Shown here: piece by piece, positions 59,417-64,000 of the stretch
Layout of the letters: the number at the start of each line of letters is the position of its first letter
Position numbering within the stretch: position 1 is the first letter of the stretch
Source of the DNA: AM-0621 sp964386705
GTDB taxonomy: Bacteria > Planctomycetota > Planctomycetia > Planctomycetales > Planctomycetaceae
Length of the DNA: 64,000 bases
Direction: 5' to 3'
Assembly (NCBI GenBank): GCA_964386705.1
Contig: CAYLTY010000013.1
Coordinates: 4,833 to 68,832 of the forward strand
Position numbers and translations under genes: made by a program
The notes under the pieces: model-generated
What the model was told of the DNA's origin: nothing
The model's database searches: none
What the model saw: the letters and a program-made list of their open reading frames with translations, nothing else

Positions 59417-60460
59417 ATGAAGCGGATCCGTTCCTTCCTACCCAGATTGAGTCCCATTCTGGGAATTGTTTCTGTTGCTGTCGTAGGGATCGCCGTTGCC
59501 ACGGCACAGAATCAAGCCGACCCGAAACCGGCACAGCCAAACGTAGCTAAACCAGCTCAAGAGCAAGCCGCTCCAGCGAAGCCAGATGCACAACGGCCGG
59601 CTGAAGGTCAGCCAGGCGCACGCCGGGAGGACAAGCCGGGCACCGAAGGCGGACGAGGCGCGCCGAGAAGTGACCGGGCCGAAGCCGCAAAGGCTGCCGC
59701 ACTGGGCGTGCAGTTCCAGGCGCAAGGAGATCAGGGTCTGACGGTCACGACCATCGAACAGAACAGCGCCCTGCGACAAGCTGGTCTGCGCCAGAACGAC
59801 CGCATTGTTTCGATCGAGGGTATGACTTTCGCGAATCCGCGCCGACTGGAAGCATTTCTGTACGCGAACGCCGGCCGGCCGATCCCGATTATCATCGATC
59901 GAGGCGGTCAGCGCTATACCGTGACTGCTACTGTGCCCGCCGCCAACGCGGATAGTGGTTGGCTGGGAGTCTATCTCGAAGAAGGAGATGACAAAGTCCA
60001 GGGGGCCACGATTACCCACGTTTATCCGTCCGGCCCGGCGGCGCGAGCGGGGCTGCAAACTGGAGACATCATTCTGCAGATCCAGGATCAGAAGGTCGAC
60101 GGAACGTCGGACGTCGTCATGCTGGTTCGCGAACTTCAGCCACAAGCTCAAATCGAACTGCTCGTTCGTCGCGATCAACAACAGCTGAAAGTGCCCGTGA
60201 TCCTGGGCAGTCGTTTCGCCTTCCAGCCTCGCTGGAACAACGAGATTCAGCAGGCGCAATACCAATCGCCCGACCAACAACAGCAGCAACGATCCGGTAA
60301 TAACTATTTCGACGGCATCCCGCCGTATGCCATGCAGCTTGAGCACCAACGCCGCGCTGCGGAGCAGAATGAACGGATTGAAAACGAAATTATTTCGTTG
60401 CGTGAAGAAATCAAACAGCTTCGAGTACTCATCGAAGGCAAAAAAGATTCCAAGAATTGA
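59417..60460 (+). CDS. Secreted protein with two PDZ domains
   Basis: A 347-residue protein; GGAGGAG precedes the ATG at 59417. A signal peptide (about 1-30, ending VATAQ) and a Pro/Ala/Lys-rich linker are followed by two PDZ domains: LGVQFQAQGDQGLTVTTIEQNSALRQAGLRQNDRIVSIEG and WLGVYLEEGDDKVQGATITHVYPSGPAARAGLQTGDIILQIQD. A Gln-rich linker and a C-terminal coiled coil (RAAEQNERIENEIISLREEIKQLRVLI) complete it. There is no protease domain, so it probably acts as a periplasmic scaffold or chaperone partner. Confidence 0.92.
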   Translation: MKRIRSFLPRLSPILGIVSVAVVGIAVATAQNQADPKPAQPNVAKPAQEQAAPAKPDAQRPAEGQPGARREDKPGTEGGRGAPRSDRAEAAKAAALGVQFQAQGDQGLTVTTIEQNSALRQAGLRQNDRIVSIEGMTFANPRRLEAFLYANAGRPIPIIIDRGGQRYTVTATVPAANADSGWLGVYLEEGDDKVQGATITHVYPSGPAARAGLQTGDIILQIQDQKVDGTSDVVMLVRELQPQAQIELLVRRDQQQLKVPVILGSRFAFQPRWNNEIQQAQYQSPDQQQQQRSGNNYFDGIPPYAMQLEHQRRAAEQNERIENEIISLREEIKQLRVLIEGKKDSKN

Positions 60461-60598
60461 TGTAACCAATTCCTAAGACGCTGAAAGAACTGTGGCTTGT
60501 AATTCGGCACGCACCAGCGTCCGGATTCAAGCCAGGCAAAACCGGAACGGTAGTACGATCCGGGCTCATCATCTTTAGATTGAAGGGGAGATTCTCCA

Positions 60599-60949
60599 AT
60601 GAATGCATATCTGAAAACTCTGCTGATCGTCGCCACCATGGCCGCGGGGTCTCTTGCAACGCCGGAGACGACGAAGGCTGATCAGGGGCCGTACTGGAGA
60701 GGCTATTGGGGTTGGTACGATCAGCAGTACGTGCCGTACCACAGGCACTACTACTCCAGCCCGTCCTACGGCTATGGCAACAATTACAATTATGGATACG
60801 GCAATAACTACGGATATGGTTATTCCAGACCGTCCTACGGTTACGGTGGTTACTACTCCGCCCCGTACCAGAGCTATTACGCCCCGGGACCGGGTGTCGG
60901 AGTCCAAGTTGGTAACGGCCGTACCAGCGTCAACCTCGGCTGGTGGTAA
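60599..60949 (+). CDS. Small secreted Tyr/Gly-rich protein
   Basis: A 116-residue protein with a signal peptide (MNAYLKTLLIVATMAAGSLA) and a mature part of repeated YGYGNN, SYGYG and SRPSYGYGGYY units. GGGGAGA lies upstream of the ATG. Such Tyr/Gly-rich proteins occur as surface or cell-wall-like material in planctomycetes. Function unknown. Confidence 0.8.
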   Translation: MNAYLKTLLIVATMAAGSLATPETTKADQGPYWRGYWGWYDQQYVPYHRHYYSSPSYGYGNNYNYGYGNNYGYGYSRPSYGYGGYYSAPYQSYYAPGPGVGVQVGNGRTSVNLGWW

Positions 60950-61017
60950 TCCAACCAAGCGTGTCCGCAGGGCCCCGAGCTAACTCGCTGAGACTGTCCG
61001 GCCCACTGTGAACAAGC

Positions 61018-61050
61018 AAAGAGCACCGAATCCCAGATTCGGTGCTCTTT
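61018..61050 (+). terminator. Intrinsic terminator, copy of 58703
   Basis: A 15-bp perfect stem (AAAGAGCACCGAATC and complement) around CCA, 68 bp after the Tyr/Gly-rich gene, followed by GCGTTTCAGCA. Nearly identical to the displaced tRNA terminator. Confidence 0.8.
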
Positions 61051-61079
61051 GCGTTTCAGCATCGGGAAAAGAAAGCTGA

Positions 61080-61144
61080 GTAGCCTGGACGCCCCCGTCC
61101 GTGCGTTGGTCGATCAAGCAGCACGGACGGGGCGTCCATGCTAC
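61080..61144. repeat. Palindromic repeat
   Basis: GTAGCCTGGACGCCCCCGTC is paired with GACGGGGCGTCCATGCTAC across a short loop, resembling the hairpin at 58866-58931 in arms and loop (ATCAAGCAG). Confidence 0.7.
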
Positions 61145-61531
61145 AAGGGGAGCCGCCGAGTGGACCCGGCTGCCCATTTGGGCTACCGGGGCGGCGATAG
61201 CTGCAAGAGGTTGTACGGATCGATGCACGCACAAGTTGATACTTCTTGTCGCTGCGCGACCCCGATAGACCGCAGGCTGTCAATCGGGGCCACCCACGCG
61301 TTTGGCGCGACGTTCCGTAATGCCTCTTGTTACTTTGGGATTGGACAAGCAAGTTGTTCGGGCTCATTGCCGAGCGGCGGCGAGGGCCTCATGGGTTGCG
61401 GGTTGTCGTGAGTCGCGGTGGGGGTGGGGGCGCGGTACGCTTGTTGGCGGTGTGCCGCAGGTTCGATTGCGTTCGTTCCTGATCCGGCTTGTTGGGTTGT
61501 GGGTCCGACCATCACTCTGTTCTGGCCGACT

Positions 61532-62758
61532 ATGCGAGAGTTCGTCAGCGACTTGTATGTGCGAGAGTCCCGGCGCGTGTTTTCGACGCTGGTGCGGCTG
61601 CTGAGGGATTTTGACCTCGCTGAAGAGGCTATGCACGAAGCGTTTGCGGCGGCTATTGAGCAGTGGCAGCACAACGGCGTGCCGGAGAATCCGCGGGCCT
61701 GGCTGGTCACGACGGGGCGTTTCAAGGCGATCGACGTGCTGCGTCGACGCACGAATTCCGATCAGGCGCGCGAGGTCGTTGCCCGGCGGATTGAAGAACT
61801 CTCCAGCGTCAACGCCGAGCGCGCCAGCCACGAAATCGAAGACGACCGACTGCGGCTCGTGTTCACGTGCTGCCATCCGGCGTTGTCTCCGCAAGCGCAG
61901 GTGGCCATGACTCTGCGCGAAGTCTGCGACCTGACCACCGAGCAGATCGCGGACGCCTTTCTGACCGTCCCGACGACGATCGCTCAGCGGATCGTCCGGG
62001 CGAAAACGAAGATTCGCGAGGCCGGCATCCCCTACGAAGTACCGTCGCTGGCGAAGTTCCCGGAGCGGCTGGGTTCGGTGCTCTCGGTCATTTATCTGGT
62101 GTTCAACGAGGGCTATTCGGCATCGTCTGGAGACTCATTGACTCAGCCCAATCTGTCGGCGGAAGCCATCCGGCTGGGGCGGCTGGTGCTGGAACTCTTG
62201 CCCGACCCGGAAGTAATGGGACTACTGGCGTTGATGTTGCTGCACGAGTCCCGTCGCATTGCCCGCACCACGGCCGAGGGCGATCTGGTGCTGCTGGAAG
62301 ATCAGGACCGGTCGTTGTGGAACCGGGAACTCATCGCGGAAGGGAAGCGGTTGATCGAGCGGTCGCTGTCTTCGCAGCAGTTCGGGGCTTACACCGTGCA
62401 AGCGGCGATCTCTACCATTCATGCGGATGCACCGAGCACCGCCGCCACCGACTGGGCTCAGATCGTCGGCCTGTACGACCTGCTGATGCGTTCTGAACCG
62501 ACGCCGGTGGTGGAACTCAATCGAGCGGTCGCGGTCGCCATGCGGGACGGCCCCGAAACCGGTTTGCAGCTCGTTGATGCGATCCTCCAGCGGGGTGACT
62601 TGCTGGATTATCACTTGGCTCACGCCGCCCGCGCGGACTTGTGCCGTCGTCTGGGGCAGGCCAGCGAAGCTCGCAAGTCCTACGAGCATGCGTTGTTACG
62701 AGTTCAACAGGCACCGGAGCGCCGCTTCCTGACAAGGCGGCTCGCGGAATTGTTGTGA
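61532..62758 (+). CDS. ECF42-type RNA polymerase sigma factor
   Basis: A 408-residue sigma factor from the ATG at 61532 (upstream in-frame starts exist). Sigma2 region: YVRESRRVFSTLVRLLRDFDLAEEAMHEAFAAAIEQWQHNGVPENPRAWLVTTGRFKAIDVLRRR. Sigma4: LTTEQIADAFLTVPTTIAQRIVRAKTKIR. The long C-terminal extension (about 180-408, VIYLVFNEGYSAS and TPVVELNRAVAVAM, with a TPR-like end) is typical of ECF42, which lacks a classical anti-sigma factor. ECF42 genes usually neighbour DGPF proteins, as here. Confidence 0.93.
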   Translation: MREFVSDLYVRESRRVFSTLVRLLRDFDLAEEAMHEAFAAAIEQWQHNGVPENPRAWLVTTGRFKAIDVLRRRTNSDQAREVVARRIEELSSVNAERASHEIEDDRLRLVFTCCHPALSPQAQVAMTLREVCDLTTEQIADAFLTVPTTIAQRIVRAKTKIREAGIPYEVPSLAKFPERLGSVLSVIYLVFNEGYSASSGDSLTQPNLSAEAIRLGRLVLELLPDPEVMGLLALMLLHESRRIARTTAEGDLVLLEDQDRSLWNRELIAEGKRLIERSLSSQQFGAYTVQAAISTIHADAPSTAATDWAQIVGLYDLLMRSEPTPVVELNRAVAVAMRDGPETGLQLVDAILQRGDLLDYHLAHAARADLCRRLGQASEARKSYEHALLRVQQAPERRFLTRRLAELL

Positions 62759-62836
62759 GTTTTTTCTGATTGCTGTCGAACGGCTGGTTGGTCGCTCGAC
62801 TACTTCATGAAACCTGTCTTTTCAGAAAGAGAAATT

Positions 62837-63322
62837 ATGTTTGCTCAAGCGCAAGAAGAACATCAGTGGCTGGCTCAACTGGCGGGTAATTGGACTTTCG
62901 AGTCGGAATGCGCCGCGGGGCCTGATCCTGATCAGCCTCCCATGAAGTCGACCGGCAAAGTCGTCGCACGAACGCTCGGCGGGCTGTGGGTGCTGCTCGA
63001 AGGCGAAGGCGACACGCCTGACGGCCAGATGTGCCAGTCCATCATCACGCTGGGCTATGACGCGACGGCGCAGAAGTTCGTCGGCTCGTTCATTGCCTCG
63101 GTGATGGGGCAGTTGTGGATTTATTCGGGTACTCGCGATGCCGCCAAACGAGTGCTCGTGCTGGATACGGTGGGGCCCAAGTTCGATGGCCCTGGCACCG
63201 CCAATTACCAGGATATTTTTGAGATGATCGATCAGGACCACTGGACGCTCTCGTCGCAGTTACAGGGCGACGACGGCAACTGGACCAAGTTCATGACGGC
63301 GCACTATCACCGCGTCAAATAA
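62837..63322 (+). CDS. DUF1579 family protein
   Basis: A 161-residue protein from the ATG at 62837 (AAAGAGAAA upstream). The sequence EHQWLAQLAGNWTFESEC, VARTLGGLWVLLEGEG and GYDATAQKFVGSFIASVMGQLWIYSG matches DUF1579, a lipocalin-like beta barrel of unknown function, often next to ECF42 and DGPF genes. Confidence 0.9.
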   Translation: MFAQAQEEHQWLAQLAGNWTFESECAAGPDPDQPPMKSTGKVVARTLGGLWVLLEGEGDTPDGQMCQSIITLGYDATAQKFVGSFIASVMGQLWIYSGTRDAAKRVLVLDTVGPKFDGPGTANYQDIFEMIDQDHWTLSSQLQGDDGNWTKFMTAHYHRVK

Positions 63323-63451
63323 TCCATTGAATTCGGGAGGCCGAGGCTCCTGCCGAGCCGCGACGGTTCTGCGATTGACCATGGTCGCTGTTCATAAACG
63401 GCTCAGCGGCTTCGCCCTCCCATCTCCCTTAATTCAGAGAGTGAAAAGCTC

Positions 63452-63814
63452 ATGAAGTATTTGTTATTGGCCTATGGGGCCGAGAACGCCTGGACCGAGG
63501 ACGAACGCGAGGCTTGCCGCGACAAATCGGCGGCGCTGTGTCATGAACTGGCCTCACAAGGGCGGTTCCTGGGCGCGTCGCCGTTGCATCCCGTTTCGAC
63601 GGCGACCTGCGTGCGAGTGCGTAACAGCGGCCGTTTAATTACCGACGGTCCCTTCGCGGAAACGACCGAGCAGCTCGGCGGCTACTTTTTGATTGATGTG
63701 CCCAATCTCGACGAAGCCATTGCGTTCGCCGGCCGAATTCCAGCGGCGACCAAAGGCACCGTCGAGATTCGGCCGGTGCTGGAGATGTCGGGGCTGCCGG
63801 AAGCTGCGAAGTGA
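63452..63814 (+). CDS. YCII-related (DGPF domain) protein
   Basis: A 120-residue protein: MKYLLLAYGAENAWTEDER, LITDGPFAETTEQLGGYFLIDVPNLDEAIAFAGRIPAA, EIRPV. The DGPF motif is intact. DGPF proteins accompany ECF42 sigma factors and may act in their control. Confidence 0.95.
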   Translation: MKYLLLAYGAENAWTEDEREACRDKSAALCHELASQGRFLGASPLHPVSTATCVRVRNSGRLITDGPFAETTEQLGGYFLIDVPNLDEAIAFAGRIPAATKGTVEIRPVLEMSGLPEAAK

Positions 63815-64000
63815 ACTTTGACGCGGTAAGCAATCCCTGAGGTGTCAAGACTGTGGCTGCCGTCCGACTCCGTGAGTGATGGCGGCCGCGTGCAGACCTT
63901 GAGCTCGGGAAGAGCTGACGTTGCCGTCGTGATGCGTAGCTGGACGATAGGGGTAGGGAGAACAGATTGAGTTCTGTTCCCCCTCCCTCCGAACCGGACG
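63815..64000. other. Window end, no feature seen
   Basis: The last 186 bp carry no recognisable gene start, hairpin or repeat. Confidence 0.5.

Larger units (their letters stand above)
60950..61531. other. Repeat-bearing gap before the sigma gene
   Basis: Contains the terminator at 61018-61050 and the palindromic repeat at 61080-61144. The remaining 390 bp show no supported gene; the sigma frame can be extended back to 61418 but without a ribosome binding site. Confidence 0.5.

Overview
The window is bacterial, GC-rich and almost certainly from a planctomycete. The evidence is a DUF1549/DUF1553 protein with an N-terminal CxxCH motif (PSD1 type), a DUF1559 pseudopilin-like protein starting with a type IV prepilin motif, an ECF42-type sigma factor beside a DGPF/YCII protein, and dense palindromic intergenic repeats.

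Layout. (1) 1-16570 is host chromosome. A minus-strand block carries a truncated unknown gene, a dCache-containing Ser/Thr kinase, an RND efflux permease and its lipoprotein adaptor, two secreted proteins, the DUF1559 protein and a small lipoprotein; a plus-strand PSD1 gene follows. (2) 16571-16644 is tRNA-Asp(GTC). A 43-bp perfect copy of its 3' part recurs at 58628-58670, and the 42.0-kb segment between the copies is an integrated temperate siphophage (prophage). (3) 58671-64000 is host again: repeats, a two-PDZ secreted protein, a Tyr/Gly-rich secreted protein, and the ECF42 sigma / DUF1579 / DGPF group.

Prophage organisation. Beside attL on the plus strand lie a membrane-anchored repeat protein, an XRE-type regulator with dyad operators, and a tyrosine recombinase. 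The plus-strand early genes follow: a zinc-ribbon protein, a zinc-ribbon/RimI-like GNAT fusion, an HExxH phage metallopeptidase, a CsrA homologue, a putative replication initiator with an in-gene array of ten 10-bp iterons, a ParB-like protein and an N4/N6 DNA methyltransferase cut short by an amber codon. A cluster of small related proteins fills 28-30.8 kb. The right arm is on the minus strand and is transcribed leftward: small membrane (lysis-candidate) genes, HNH nuclease, Dam-like methylase, terS, terL, portal, prohead protease, HK97-type capsid, connector, head closure, gp10-like protein, a class 3 lipase, tail completion, tail tube, G/GT chaperones joined by a -1 frameshift at A_AAA_AAC, tape measure, and a set of LamG-like, repeat-rich and duplicated tail proteins. 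Three plus-strand genes lie just inside attR.

Most notable points: a helix-phased iteron origin inside a coding region; a recurrent 14-bp motif that looks like phage stoperators; the zinc-ribbon/GNAT and CsrA homologues in an early operon; a complete lipase in the head-tail module with no recognisable endolysin; and a host-type palindromic repeat inside the tail operon. All family assignments come from reading motifs and gene order; no database search was run.
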